The notes under the pieces were generated by a model. The model ran no database searches, was not told the DNA's origin, and saw only the letters and a list, made by a program, of their open reading frames with translations. This document shows positions 1-7,572 of a DNA stretch of 30,885 nt, one piece after another. Each line of letters starts with the position of its first letter. Within the stretch, counting starts at the first letter, position 1. The translations under genes were made by a program, and so were the position numbers. The stretch spans positions 1 through 30,885 of the IMG/VR virus record IMGVR_UViG_3300012936_005457; one strand, written 5' to 3'. Origin of the DNA: a virus.

Positions 1-197
1 AAGCCTTTGAATCCACCAGACAAGATGTAGGACAATGTATCGAAATCACCTTTGCCATAATCTTCATAGATGTTCTTCATCTCAACTTGTAGGCATCTCT
101 CCGCCATCACATAAGGAGTCAATCTCATCGCTCTCTCATCCTCATACAAGTGGTCTTCGTGCCTGTCAAACACGATGTCTTTTAATCTAGTCCCCAT
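1..197 (-). CDS. Small phage protein, C-terminus cut by window edge
   Basis: Sixty-five codons and part of another are visible, from an ATG at 197 to the window edge, so the C-terminus is missing. The start codon overlaps the stop of the upstream gene in a TAATG arrangement, which implies translational coupling and fixes the start. The visible part is acidic and charged (DRHEDHLYEDERAM near residues 11-24) and ends in a Gly-Gly-Phe-Lys-Gly-Phe run. I see no signal peptide, membrane segment or catalytic motif. It is the last visible gene of the early operon that begins at 1124. I do not recognise the family, although short proteins ending this way occur in marine T4-like phages. Confidence 0.7.
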   Translation of the reverse strand, partial: MGTRLKDIVFDRHEDHLYEDERAMRLTPYVMAERCLQVEMKNIYEDYGKGDFDTLSYILSGGFKG

Positions 198-841
198 TAT
201 ACTTCCTCCCCTATGTTGATTGGATTACCTTTCACATACTCGTGAACATCTTCCTTTTCTGCTTCTTGTTGTGCTTCATACTCCGCCATCCCTTCTGTGA
301 TGTTGAACATCTCATCCAACATCTCACCTTCTTCTGTTTCCCAGAATTCGTCCTTGCTACCGTCCGAAGCCGTTTCTGATATCGTATAACACCTGTCATC
401 TCCGTTATCCCAAACACCCATGAAGTCACAGCCACCTTCGTAGTAATATGCCTTCAACGAACACTCCTCGTTCTTTGCCAGGAAGTATTCATAGGCTCCT
501 GTTGGTGGTGCCCAGGCCGAACTGAACGCGAATGATATACTTGATTCTCCCTCACTCTGTTCTGTTAAATATTGTCTGTCCACTCCGTAGAACTCTGATA
601 TGTCCCACTTGGTGCCCCAATTATCACAGGCCCAACCGTACCAGTCTGAGTAGCCGTACTTCTCAATCATCTTCTTGTCTTCACTACCATCCGCCGTTGT
701 TTCTCTCAACTCTTTAGGCATAGGGTGGAAAAAATTTAGAAGTCCGCCAGCATCTTTCTCTTCGTTTACAATTTTCTCTATCTTGTCTATCACGGAGTTC
801 GGCCCCGTGATAGTGACTTGATTATCGCACCAATTAGGCAT
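197..841 (-). CDS. YubB/Api92-like ferredoxin-fold protein
   Basis: A 214-residue acidic protein beginning MPNWCDNQVTITG. This N-terminus is characteristic of the Api92/YubB family (DUF1281 and the YubB ferredoxin-like domain) found on phages and plasmids. Those proteins have no established biochemical role. The central part is rich in Trp, Tyr and Gly (residues about 64-85), and a second family-like block, FSSAWAPPTGAYEYF, lies near 106-120. The C-terminal 50 residues are mostly Glu and Asp. It overlaps the upstream gene by 8 bases and the downstream gene by 1, so it is the middle gene of a three-gene early operon. The family call is fairly secure; function is unknown. Confidence 0.75.
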   Translation of the reverse strand: MPNWCDNQVTITGPNSVIDKIEKIVNEEKDAGGLLNFFHPMPKELRETTADGSEDKKMIEKYGYSDWYGWACDNWGTKWDISEFYGVDRQYLTEQSEGESSISFAFSSAWAPPTGAYEYFLAKNEECSLKAYYYEGGCDFMGVWDNGDDRCYTISETASDGSKDEFWETEEGEMLDEMFNITEGMAEYEAQQEAEKEDVHEYVKGNPINIGEEV

Positions 842-1124
842 TCGCTTTCTCCTTGATTGGTGTTAGGTGTGATCCTGGAACATTCCATCTCTGACCTCTG
901 TCAGTTCTCACCAAAACATATTTGATCTTAACTTTTTCAACAGTACCAGTCTCCGTGATACCGTGTCTGCCTTGGAACGAAACTCTGTCACCAAATTTTA
1001 GTGAATGAGCATCTTGGAAGTGTAATTGATTTCTTCTCAACTTCACTGCCTCTACAACTTGATTCAATTCATCGTTGTTTAATACACCGATGTCTTCAAT
1101 CATCTTTTTCATTTTCATATACAT
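834..1124 (-). CDS. Small SH3/KOW-like phage protein
   Basis: A 96-residue basic protein that opens the early operon. AAGGAG lies 7 bases upstream of the first ATG (1124), which favours that start over the in-frame ATGs just after it. Residues about 1-35 look helical (MIEDIGVLNNDELNQVVEAV). Residues 43-90 alternate beta-type stretches (KFGDRVSFQGR, TGTVEKVKIKYVLVR) as in small SH3 or KOW barrels that bind nucleic acid or protein. No catalytic motif is visible. A role as a small early host-takeover factor is possible, but the fold call is only pattern-based. Confidence 0.65.
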   Translation of the reverse strand: MYMKMKKMIEDIGVLNNDELNQVVEAVKLRRNQLHFQDAHSLKFGDRVSFQGRHGITETGTVEKVKIKYVLVRTDRGQRWNVPGSHLTPIKEKANA

Positions 1125-1148
1125 AAGTTCAACTCCTTTGTTTCTATC

Positions 1149-1176
1149 AGTATAGCATGGATGGTAATACGGTCAA
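1149..1176 (-). promoter_or_regulatory. Early sigma70-type promoter P1
   Basis: On the minus strand TTGACC (1176-1171) is followed after 16 bases by TATACT (1154-1149), a good bacterial sigma70 promoter. It lies about 25 bases upstream of the start at 1124 and should drive the operon 1124 to 1. The spacer is almost identical to that of the promoter at 3168-3195. Confidence 0.8.
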
Positions 1177-1213
1177 CCTGTTAAAAAGTCGCTAAAAATG
1201 GAAGTTTTTTTGC

Positions 1214-2137
1214 CTACCCTCGTAGGAATTTGTGGAGATATTTTGAATCATACGGAAAATCGTCATCAGGTAATACCAATTGTTTTCTGTGATTCTTCAT
1301 TATCCAGTACATGATCATAGACTCTTGAAAGATATCCATTTGTGCCGTTGGCCATTCTATCTCCCTGTTCTCAACTATGGCCTTGGCTATGCCAGGAATC
1401 GTTTTGGTGTGTAATGTTTTTATCTTATCAAATGTTTTTTGCCATTGCGAGGCGATCTCACACCATTTCTTCCACCTATCATCGACTATTGTCAGTCCCA
1501 ACTTGTCCATAATCATTTTAACGGTATCATGGGTGTGGTATTGAATTTGGCGGTCTGTGATAATTATATCAACAACTCCTTCAAGATCTTGTGCAAGACT
1601 GGAATACATTTTCACCGCATCATTTTTCTGTTTGAAAAGATTAAGAGACAAAAATTTTCTTATTTTTCTGTCGCTTGGCAAATTATCACTTGCCATACTG
1701 ATTTTCACATCGTCGTAGATATTCACCGTCTTTGCTCTTTCATGACCAAACGGATACCATTCTGTCTGGGTTATCCAAATAACCTTAGTACCTAATTTTT
1801 TTAGCAAGTGGGCGGAATCCTCGAGGTCCGACCGCCATTCAATTCCTAAAAAAGGGTCTGGAAATGGATAAAGAATGATAGGAAATTCGTTTTCCTGTTG
1901 CCTCGCTAGATCAATATATTCTTTGTATTCTTCACGCCATTGACGAGTAAAGCCAGGATGACCCTTCTTATGCCCATGGGCGGTAATTGAATTCAATGGA
2001 GAATCTGATAAAGTACGCCATTTATGATAACCTTCTCCGTCTTCTCTCCAATACCTTGTGGCACCGTTGAGATACAAGATGCTCCAATCTAAAAATGTCT
2101 GTCCTTGTCCTTGAATTCCTGTGATGGCAATTATCAT
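1214..2137 (-). CDS. P-loop protein, sulfotransferase-like
   Basis: A 307-residue protein starting with a beta strand and a glycine-rich loop, MIIAITGIQGQGQTF. This has the GxxGxGxT spacing of a phosphate-binding loop (G7, G10, G12, T14), but Gln replaces the Walker A lysine. That resembles the loop with which sulfotransferases hold PAPS more than an NTPase. A second strand-like segment, KVIWITQTEW, near residue 120 could be equivalent to the sulfotransferase core. The C-terminus (LPDDDFPYDSKYLHKFL) has the look of phage proteins of this type. It starts 6 bases after the 2144-2374 gene and probably ends the second early operon. Sulfotransferase, nucleotide kinase or a non-catalytic relative all remain possible. 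Confidence 0.55.
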   Translation of the reverse strand: MIIAITGIQGQGQTFLDWSILYLNGATRYWREDGEGYHKWRTLSDSPLNSITAHGHKKGHPGFTRQWREEYKEYIDLARQQENEFPIILYPFPDPFLGIEWRSDLEDSAHLLKKLGTKVIWITQTEWYPFGHERAKTVNIYDDVKISMASDNLPSDRKIRKFLSLNLFKQKNDAVKMYSSLAQDLEGVVDIIITDRQIQYHTHDTVKMIMDKLGLTIVDDRWKKWCEIASQWQKTFDKIKTLHTKTIPGIAKAIVENREIEWPTAQMDIFQESMIMYWIMKNHRKQLVLPDDDFPYDSKYLHKFLRG

Positions 2138-2143
2138 AAAAAA

Positions 2144-2374
2144 TTACTTTTCTAGATATATACCATCTCCTTCTAATGCTTCTTCTATTACTGATCTTGG
2201 TGATCTAGTATGAACAGTGAACACGGCCTGGCTGTACTCTTCGCCGTCTACCACTGCCTCTATGCCTGCACTCTTTAGGATATTTTCTATAGACGGAACA
2301 ATACTTCTGTCCTCGTCCAGATCAAAATCTCCTATGTCTGCCACCGCGAAAGTATGCCTGTGATTTTCAATCAT
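2144..2374 (-). CDS. Small acidic hypothetical protein
   Basis: A 76-residue acidic protein with no recognised family. The order strand-helix-strand (HTFAVADIGDF, then SIENILKSAGIEAVV, then AVFTVHTRS) suggests a small alpha/beta fold. Its ATG overlaps the stop of the upstream gene by one base (TAATG), which fixes the start and indicates coupled translation. It is the fourth of five tightly packed early genes transcribed leftwards from the promoter at 3168-3195. No membrane segment or signal peptide is seen. Confidence 0.65.
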   Translation of the reverse strand: MIENHRHTFAVADIGDFDLDEDRSIVPSIENILKSAGIEAVVDGEEYSQAVFTVHTRSPRSVIEEALEGDGIYLEK

Positions 2375-2586
2375 TACTTTATATCTCCTATCTTATAGAT
2401 GAAATCCTTTGTCATCAAATGTAATTCTTCATGGATGCTGTCATCCACTTCTTTGTTTTTTTCTTTTTGGATAATTTTATTGCCTGTGATGATTCCTTTG
2501 TATATCATAGAAGCAGGATCTCCTGACTGGGCATCTCCACCGCCCGCCAAAGATAATGCGATTCCAAATATAGTTTCAATTATCAT
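2374..2586 (-). CDS. Small hypothetical protein, hydrophobic N-terminus
   Basis: A 70-residue protein. Residues 1-16 (MIIETIFGIALSLAGG) are hydrophobic and could form a short membrane anchor, followed by a charged helical region (KIIQKEKNKEVDDSIHEEL). The hydrophobic part is short and contains a Glu, so membrane insertion is uncertain. It overlaps the upstream gene by 4 bases and the downstream gene by 1, which supports it as a genuine coupled cistron. The family is not recognised. Confidence 0.55.
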   Translation of the reverse strand: MIIETIFGIALSLAGGGDAQSGDPASMIYKGIITGNKIIQKEKNKEVDDSIHEELHLMTKDFIYKIGDIK

Positions 2587-2840
2587 CTAAATTTACTTTC
2601 CAAATGTAAAAGATGCTCTCGGCACCAATCCTCTATTTCCATCTTTGCAGGTATGATCTCTGCCTCCCTGTATCCATACCCTAAACACACATCGTGAAAT
2701 CTTTTGGCGAAACTTGTTGGTGACATAAGGGCATCATCACCCCATTGTGTCACACCTTCAAGGTAATCACCTCTGGTATATGTATCCGTCATTTCTTCAA
2801 AAATGTCTTCAATTGATTTTGTCTGTAATCCACCCATCAT
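2583..2840 (-). CDS. Small acidic hypothetical protein
   Basis: An 85-residue, mainly acidic and apparently all-helical protein (helices near 8-20, 40-52 and 62-83). It overlaps its upstream neighbour by 1 base and its downstream neighbour by 4. A second in-frame ATG follows immediately (MMGG), but the TAATG overlap favours the first. Two cysteines (about 52 and 73) do not form a recognisable metal site. No family is recognised; operon position suggests an early-expressed accessory function. Confidence 0.62.
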   Translation of the reverse strand: MMGGLQTKSIEDIFEEMTDTYTRGDYLEGVTQWGDDALMSPTSFAKRFHDVCLGYGYREAEIIPAKMEIEDWCREHLLHLESKFR

Positions 2841-3061
2841 TATGCCATCTCCTCGATAACACCAAGGTCTAATACTCTATCAATTATCCATTCATCTGGC
2901 ATACCTGTTCTTGCCTTCATCACACCGTATGGCATCTCGCCTGTGTTCGCATAATAATCGTATAGGTCATCATAGCACTCATCACCATATGCGATATCAT
3001 CCACATCTGTAATACCGTGGAATTCCAATATTTGTTTCACTTCATCATGTTCTGATCTCAT
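2840..3061 (-). CDS. First gene of second early operon, acidic hypothetical protein
   Basis: A 73-residue acidic protein. AAGGAG lies 5 bases before the ATG, the clearest ribosome binding site of this operon. It begins with a helix (DEVKQILEFHGI), then has a Tyr/Asp-rich segment (YGDECYDDLYDYYANTG) and an IDRVLDLGVIEEM helix. No motif identifies a function. The sigma70-type promoter at 3168-3195 lies about 110 bases upstream and should drive this gene and the four downstream ones. Confidence 0.68.
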   Translation of the reverse strand: MRSEHDEVKQILEFHGITDVDDIAYGDECYDDLYDYYANTGEMPYGVMKARTGMPDEWIIDRVLDLGVIEEMA

Positions 3062-3167
3062 TTCATCTCCTTTGTTAATTTTGAGGATACCGCAGACTCC
3101 TCGTACTGACCACGAATGTGGCTTTTATAAGTAGTCTTAGGAACCTGCAACCTTGTATCCATAACTC

Positions 3168-3195
3168 ATAATAACATGGATCCTAATACGGTCAA
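3168..3195 (-). promoter_or_regulatory. Early sigma70-type promoter P2
   Basis: On the minus strand TTGACC (3195-3190) is separated by 16 bases from TATTAT (3173-3168). The stretch 3175-3199 matches 1156-1180 at 23 of 25 positions. It is the likely start of the early operon 3061 to 1214, with an mRNA leader of roughly 100 bases. Confidence 0.75.
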
Positions 3196-3228
3196 CCTGG
3201 TGTATATAATATATAATGTAGACTTGAT

Positions 3229-3263
3229 CTAGTATCTTGTGTGAGATCTACTACAAGATATAG
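3229..3263. other. Stem-loop between late gene and early promoter
   Basis: TATCTTGT (3233-3240) pairs with ACAAGATA (3253-3260) around a 12-base loop. CTA/TAG extends the stem past a single bulged G. It lies just downstream of the late gene ending at 3290 on the minus strand. There is no following T-run, so it is not a standard terminator. It could be an RNA 3' end stabiliser or a protein site. Confidence 0.45.
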
Positions 3264-3289
3264 TCTTTGTGATACCTGAAATACCAAAA

Positions 3290-3820
3290 TTATCTTTTCT
3301 TGGGTTTGATTGTCTTGGATTTAAGTAATGCTCTGGCACCGCTTCTAGTGGACTTGCCGTGTCTTGGCTGTGAACCTTTTGTTTTTTTTATCTGAACACC
3401 TTGTAGCCTTCTCGAACCGGCACCGGACCTTTTAGTCTGGGCCAATTTCTTACCTGCTATGCCGGCCTTGGCCTTTCTCTTCTTTCTGATCTTCGCAGAT
3501 CTTTGCGGGTCAGTCTTCTGGAAACAGGTGCTTGGTTTGGCAACGATACGACCTTTCCTAGGCCCACTGGTACATCTAAATCCTTTGGTAGGTGCTCCGC
3601 CCTTTTGCCTTCTGAAAATTTGGCTTACACCTTCTGTGATTGCGGAATGGTCATCATGCTCTTCTATGCTGTCAACCTCTAGTGCCAATTTATTTCCTGG
3701 CACTATATCTTGTGGCACTATATCTTGTGTCTGGTCTCCTTTGATGGCACTAGATGTAGTATCGCTAGATGTAGTATCTTTTGATTCTTTTGGCGCAATT
3801 ATGAATTCATTGATTTTCAT
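3290..3820 (-). CDS. Basic protein with possible prohead-protease site
   Basis: A 176-residue protein in two parts. Residues 1-63 are acidic and low-complexity, with two tandem five-residue repeats (TTSSD twice, QDIVP twice). Residues 64-176 are extremely Lys/Arg-rich, as in DNA-associated proteins packaged in phage heads. Ile-Thr-Glu followed by Gly (61-64) fits the (I/L)xE cleavage consensus of the T4 prohead protease gp21, so the acidic part could be a removable delivery peptide. A segment with two cysteines (FRCTSGPRKGRIVAKPSTC, 81-99) resembles short basic proteins of marine T4-like phages. The start is set by a late box five bases upstream. The internal-head-protein role is inference. 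Confidence 0.6.
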   Translation of the reverse strand: MKINEFIIAPKESKDTTSSDTTSSAIKGDQTQDIVPQDIVPGNKLALEVDSIEEHDDHSAITEGVSQIFRRQKGGAPTKGFRCTSGPRKGRIVAKPSTCFQKTDPQRSAKIRKKRKAKAGIAGKKLAQTKRSGAGSRRLQGVQIKKTKGSQPRHGKSTRSGARALLKSKTIKPKKR

Positions 3821-3825
3821 ATGAG

Positions 3826-3832
3826 TATTTAT
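3826..3832 (-). promoter_or_regulatory. T4-like late promoter box
   Basis: Minus-strand ATAAATA ends five bases before the ATG at 3820, so a T4-type late transcript would start at or next to the start codon. Confidence 0.6.
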
Positions 3833-3846
3833 TCAGCCATGCTGAC

Positions 3847-3916
3847 AGATCTTATACTAAACTGACAGTGCTAATGCTAAACATCTAATCTTATGCTAAA
3901 CTAATCTTAACTTAAC
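3847..3916. repeat. Degenerate TTATRCTAAAC repeats
   Basis: This intergenic stretch contains related copies: TTATACTAAACT, CTAATGCTAAAC and TTATGCTAAACTAATC. They sit between two divergent late genes. They could be slippage products or a binding-site array; no function can be assigned. Confidence 0.35.
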
Positions 3917-3976
3917 ACCTAACACTTTGTTACCAACTGCTACATTTTAACAAGATCAACTTCATGGATAGATGTG

Positions 3977-3983
3977 TTAAATA
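3977..3983 (+). promoter_or_regulatory. T4-like late promoter box
   Basis: TTAAATA lies eight bases before the ATG at 3992, slightly further than the five-base spacing seen at most starts here. Confidence 0.5.
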
Positions 3984-3991
3984 CATGCACA

Positions 3992-4228
3992 ATGAAGATC
4001 TACGAGATTTACAACACCTCAGAGAACATAGGACCAGCACCAAAGGGTGCGTGTTCCAAACCTATGAGTAGCCTGCCTGCTTCATGGGTCAGTAGTTGTA
4101 AATCACAGGGCAAGATGAAACGTACCGGCAACCGTAGTGAGAAAGTTGGTGGAAAGACCATGAAGGTGAGTGGTAAGCGTATCAAAGGCAAGAAGTACGG
4201 TGGACCTCTGCCAGATTATTCAAAATAA
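3992..4228 (+). CDS. Small basic phage protein
   Basis: A 78-residue protein beginning MKIYEIYN. An upstream in-frame ATG (3974) is possible, but it lies before the TTAAATA box, so 3992 is preferred. Residues 12-45 hold two cysteines in a Ser/Pro-rich section (GACSKPMSSLPASWVSSCKS). The remainder is a Lys/Arg/Gly-rich tail (RSEKVGGKTMKVSGKRIKGKK). The short MKIxE start resembles that of the divergent basic gene at 3820, so both may belong to a class of small basic phage proteins. No family name is recognised; DNA or capsid association is inferred from charge only. Confidence 0.6.
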   Translation: MKIYEIYNTSENIGPAPKGACSKPMSSLPASWVSSCKSQGKMKRTGNRSEKVGGKTMKVSGKRIKGKKYGGPLPDYSK

Positions 4229-4247
4229 TTTCCAAAACCAAAGACCT

Positions 4248-4269
4248 AATAGCGAGCCAATAGCGAGCC
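4248..4269 (+). repeat. 11-base tandem duplication
   Basis: AATAGCGAGCC occurs twice in direct succession in the 84-base gap before the aminotransferase gene. It is probably a slippage duplication; a regulatory role is not evident. Confidence 0.6.
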
Positions 4270-4312
4270 ATAACTACTCGTAATTGCTTTCAAAATAGTT
4301 TATAATACTGAA

Positions 4313-5425
4313 ATGGATAAAATAAAATTACACGACCTTAAAAGAATTTCATCTCACATACAGAAAGATTTAGACAAGGCCTACAGAGATGTCATGGACG
4401 AAGGCAACTATCTCCGTGGTGCATCTGTTGGAAAATTAGAACAGGCCTGGACAGAATACACAGGAGCGGAAGACACATGTTCTATGACTAGTTGTTCTGA
4501 TGCTTTACACACTGCCGCAATGATTACCGGAGTTGGTCCAGGTGATGAGGTAGTTTGTTGCTCTCATAGTTACATAGCCACTGTGGAAGGATTCCTACAC
4601 CAAGGTGCAGATGTCAAATGGGTGGACAGCAAGATATCTGATTATTGCATAGACGAAGACAAGATAGAAGCACAGATAACAGATAAAACAAAAGTGTTGG
4701 TATGGACAGACATCAACGGACAGAGTCCCGACATAGATAAAATTGTAGCCATTGCAAAGAAACACAATCTAATGACAGTAAAAGACGCGGCACCGAGTGC
4801 TGGCAGTATGTTTAAAGGAAAACGCATAGGACACAAAGATCACGGCATAGACATAACCTGTTTCAGTTTTGGTCCTGTGAAAAACTTTGGAGCAATAGGG
4901 GGTGCAGGAGCAATCACTGGTTCGAAAGACATATGTGACGAGGCCAGACAGATAAAAAATCATGGCAGAGACAAGAACCATACCAGATATGATCACACCA
5001 TGCCCGGTTGGAACCGAAACATTCATACTCTACAGGCCGCTTTTCTTTTGGCCAAGTTGCCATACCTAGATGAACTCAATGAACGTAGGAGAGATCATGC
5101 AAAAGTTTTCAACACAAGATTATCAAATGTGGTTAACCACGTGCCTCTAGAACAGAAAGATCAGCATCACACTTTCCATTTATATTCTGTGTTGGTTGAT
5201 GATAGACCAAGAATGTCTAAGTGGTTGCAAGAGCAAAACATCGAGGCTTTATCTCACTGGCCAAAAGGTCTACAGGATTACAGCCACACACCTGACAGCG
5301 ATATAGCATTGCCAAACACTGATATCATTACATCACAAACAATGTCTTTGCCTTGCAGTCCTTTCATGACAGAACAAGAGAGAACTTATGTGATAGACAA
5401 GGTACACGAATACTATGCAACTTAA
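4313..5425 (+). CDS. DegT/DnrJ/EryC1/StrS-family aminotransferase
   Basis: A 370-residue PLP-dependent sugar aminotransferase of fold type I. Family landmarks are visible: a GNYLRG segment near 31, a phosphate-binding region TSCSDALHTA (59-68), the cofactor Asp in VKDAAPSAG (D158) and the Schiff-base lysine in CFSFGPVKNFGAIGG (K190). RQIKNHGRD follows near 212. Enzymes of this family move an amino group from Glu or Gln to keto-sugars or ketocyclitols for surface glycans or antibiotics. Length is normal (about 360-400). A TATAATA box ends five bases before the ATG. It heads an operon with the overlapping GT-like and radical SAM genes. The exact sugar substrate cannot be told. Confidence 0.9.
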   Translation: MDKIKLHDLKRISSHIQKDLDKAYRDVMDEGNYLRGASVGKLEQAWTEYTGAEDTCSMTSCSDALHTAAMITGVGPGDEVVCCSHSYIATVEGFLHQGADVKWVDSKISDYCIDEDKIEAQITDKTKVLVWTDINGQSPDIDKIVAIAKKHNLMTVKDAAPSAGSMFKGKRIGHKDHGIDITCFSFGPVKNFGAIGGAGAITGSKDICDEARQIKNHGRDKNHTRYDHTMPGWNRNIHTLQAAFLLAKLPYLDELNERRRDHAKVFNTRLSNVVNHVPLEQKDQHHTFHLYSVLVDDRPRMSKWLQEQNIEALSHWPKGLQDYSHTPDSDIALPNTDIITSQTMSLPCSPFMTEQERTYVIDKVHEYYAT

Positions 5426-6350
5426 AATATTTGCCTACGCCACCCAATACTTCATGGAAACCTATTCAAAGGGCCTGTCTGATGACTGTGCCAAATACGG
5501 ATATGATCTTCACCTGGAGGTTGTGCCATATGGCAGTTTCTCACATCTAAACCATTACATCCACATCAAAATGATAGAGGTAGTGCGGAATGCAGGTCCG
5601 GAGGACAGAATATTGTTCCTCGATCCTGAATGCAGGATACACAAACCAATCCCACAAGAATGGATAGATGACCCACGTCCTATTGTCTTTTACAAAATTA
5701 ATCACGGTAAACATCAAAGAGAACAGTATCAATATGGACATACATTACACGGACCAATACAGATGCAACCAGTGTTCCTGACAGCAAAGGACATAACATG
5801 GTGGCAATGGTGGTTCGATGCCTCCCTTGCTGGAAGTGATCCAGAAAGAAATGTGTATGTGCCTCACGAACTGTTCCTTGAACTGGCATTGAATTTCAAC
5901 AAGATTGACCGTAGAGAAGAACACTGCATATACAACAGGGCATATGACAAACACAAACATCTAGTGGTCAAAGGTTCATGGGTGACCGAAGACACGATCA
6001 TAACACATCCAGCGATACACGGATACTTTGATATGAATGTGAAACATGCAAACGACGAAAGAGATAACCTCATACTCGAAAAAAGAGAACTTCATAACCA
6101 TTTCCAGGATTTTGATCTTATACAACAAATAGACATCTTGATGTTGAAAGAAAAGGATACAGGATGGCCGCAACAATGCACAAAGAAAGGTGATTGGTTC
6201 TCCGTTGACAAATGGCAATTCAATCCCAAACAAGGATTATTGAAAAGAAACGAATACGATCTAGAAAAGTATCACTATCACTTACAAACAAAGTTAGACA
6301 AGGGTTTGCTGACCCCTGTTGTAAAGGCTTACAATGAAAGAGGTATCTAA
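5415..6350 (+). CDS. Putative GT-A-like glycosyltransferase
   Basis: A 311-residue protein overlapping the aminotransferase by 11 bases. A hydrophobic strand followed by acidic residues, RILFLDPECRIHKPIP (65-80), occupies the place where GT-A transferases carry the metal-binding DxD. Here it reads Asp-Pro-Glu (D70-P-E72). Aromatic and His-rich segments (WWQWWFDAS near 136; ITHPAIHGYFD near 204) could form an acceptor site. No signal peptide or membrane segment is visible, so it is probably cytoplasmic. Context between a sugar aminotransferase and a radical SAM enzyme supports sugar transfer. The family is not firmly recognised and catalysis is unproven. Confidence 0.55.
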   Translation: MQLKIFAYATQYFMETYSKGLSDDCAKYGYDLHLEVVPYGSFSHLNHYIHIKMIEVVRNAGPEDRILFLDPECRIHKPIPQEWIDDPRPIVFYKINHGKHQREQYQYGHTLHGPIQMQPVFLTAKDITWWQWWFDASLAGSDPERNVYVPHELFLELALNFNKIDRREEHCIYNRAYDKHKHLVVKGSWVTEDTIITHPAIHGYFDMNVKHANDERDNLILEKRELHNHFQDFDLIQQIDILMLKEKDTGWPQQCTKKGDWFSVDKWQFNPKQGLLKRNEYDLEKYHYHLQTKLDKGLLTPVVKAYNERGI

Positions 6351-7572
6351 AACATATTGCAGGGTGCCTTTTGATTCTGTAACAATTTCTCCAACAGGTA
6401 GATTCCAGATGTGCTGTGAGGCGCAATGGACAGAAACAATTAATACTGAAAAAAACACACTCAAAGATGTTGACAGTTTGGAGCAATGGTTTGACAGCAA
6501 GTATTTGCAAAACGTAAGAAAGTCCATGTTACAAGGCAATGCTTTACCCGAATGCGAAACTTGTTACAAAAACGAAAAGTTATACAACCAAAGTTCACGT
6601 TTAGAATACAACAAAAACTTTCAAGGCGATGAACACGAGCAAAGCATAAAAAAAATAGATATTAAGTTTGGAAATAAATGCAATCTTAAATGTAAGATGT
6701 GTTTTCCTTACGCTTCCAGTGAACTCTGGAAAGAATGGAAGGAACTAGGATGGAACTCTAAAGAAAAGGACCCAAACAATGATACATCATGGAAGTATTT
6801 CGATGGCTACTTCGAAGAAGATTATACCTGGCCAAAGAATGCTTCAAACATAGACAAAATTAAACAAGCCGCAATCAAAACCAAATTGTTACATGTGACC
6901 GGAGGTGAACCAACTATCAATCCCGAATTCTTCCAATTACTGAAACACTGCATAGATAAAGATGTTGCCAAAGACATTGTTTTAGAAGTAACAACAAATG
7001 CGACCAAGATACATCCAAAATTCTTTGACATGGTAAGTCAATTCAAGCAGGTCATACTCACTATAAGCATGGACGGAGTTGGCAAGACCTACGAATACGT
7101 ACGATTCCCTGCAAACTATGATGTGGTGCACAAGAACATAGTGCAATACAACAAATTTATTAAAAGGCTTGGCAATGGATCAATACTTAGATTCAATTTT
7201 GTCATGCAATTTTGGAATGTTCATAACGCCATTGATGTAATTAAAACTTTGGCGCCTCTGTCGTTCAATCACAGTGACGCACCTGTAAATATAGAGATTT
7301 TGAATGATCCTAAATTTATGCATTGGAAAATGTTGCCTGAAGATATCATACAAAAAACAATTAAAGACTTGGCAAAAGAAATGCTTAAACATCCACCAAA
7401 ACACATCAAGTGGTGCCTGATTGCGTTGGCTGAAAAGTTGAAACGGTATAGATCAATCAAATCTAATGAGTTGATGCAAGACCTTGTTGAATTTACAACT
7501 GTCCAGGACAAACATCGTAAAATTAATTTGAAAGATTATATTCCAGAACTAGTAAGTTCTTTCTCTGTATAG
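6334..7572 (+). CDS. Radical SAM protein with N-terminal SPASM/twitch-like cluster
   Basis: A 412-residue radical SAM enzyme. The CxxxCxxC iron-sulfur motif is GNKCNLKCKMC (C116, C120, C123), followed by the SAM-binding HVTGGEP near residue 190 and TTNATK near 224. Before the core, five further cysteines (C9, C27, C28, C74, C77) in a CRVPFDSV...FQMCCEA...LPECETC arrangement look like an auxiliary SPASM/twitch cluster site placed at the N-terminus. Such enzymes modify peptides or dehydrogenate aminocyclitols (BtrN has a twitch domain). It overlaps the GT-like gene by 17 bases, so it is the last gene of that operon. Its 3' end overlaps the convergent amidinotransferase-like gene by 24 bases. 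The substrate is unknown. Confidence 0.85.
   Translation: MKEVSKTYCRVPFDSVTISPTGRFQMCCEAQWTETINTEKNTLKDVDSLEQWFDSKYLQNVRKSMLQGNALPECETCYKNEKLYNQSSRLEYNKNFQGDEHEQSIKKIDIKFGNKCNLKCKMCFPYASSELWKEWKELGWNSKEKDPNNDTSWKYFDGYFEEDYTWPKNASNIDKIKQAAIKTKLLHVTGGEPTINPEFFQLLKHCIDKDVAKDIVLEVTTNATKIHPKFFDMVSQFKQVILTISMDGVGKTYEYVRFPANYDVVHKNIVQYNKFIKRLGNGSILRFNFVMQFWNVHNAIDVIKTLAPLSFNHSDAPVNIEILNDPKFMHWKMLPEDIIQKTIKDLAKEMLKHPPKHIKWCLIALAEKLKRYRSIKSNELMQDLVEFTTVQDKHRKINLKDYIPELVSSFSV

Noticed and set aside
1155-1180. T7-type promoter suggested by TAATACG in the early promoter spacers
   Set aside because: On the plus strand the rest of the T7 consensus is missing, and on the minus strand the element is a normal sigma70 promoter.
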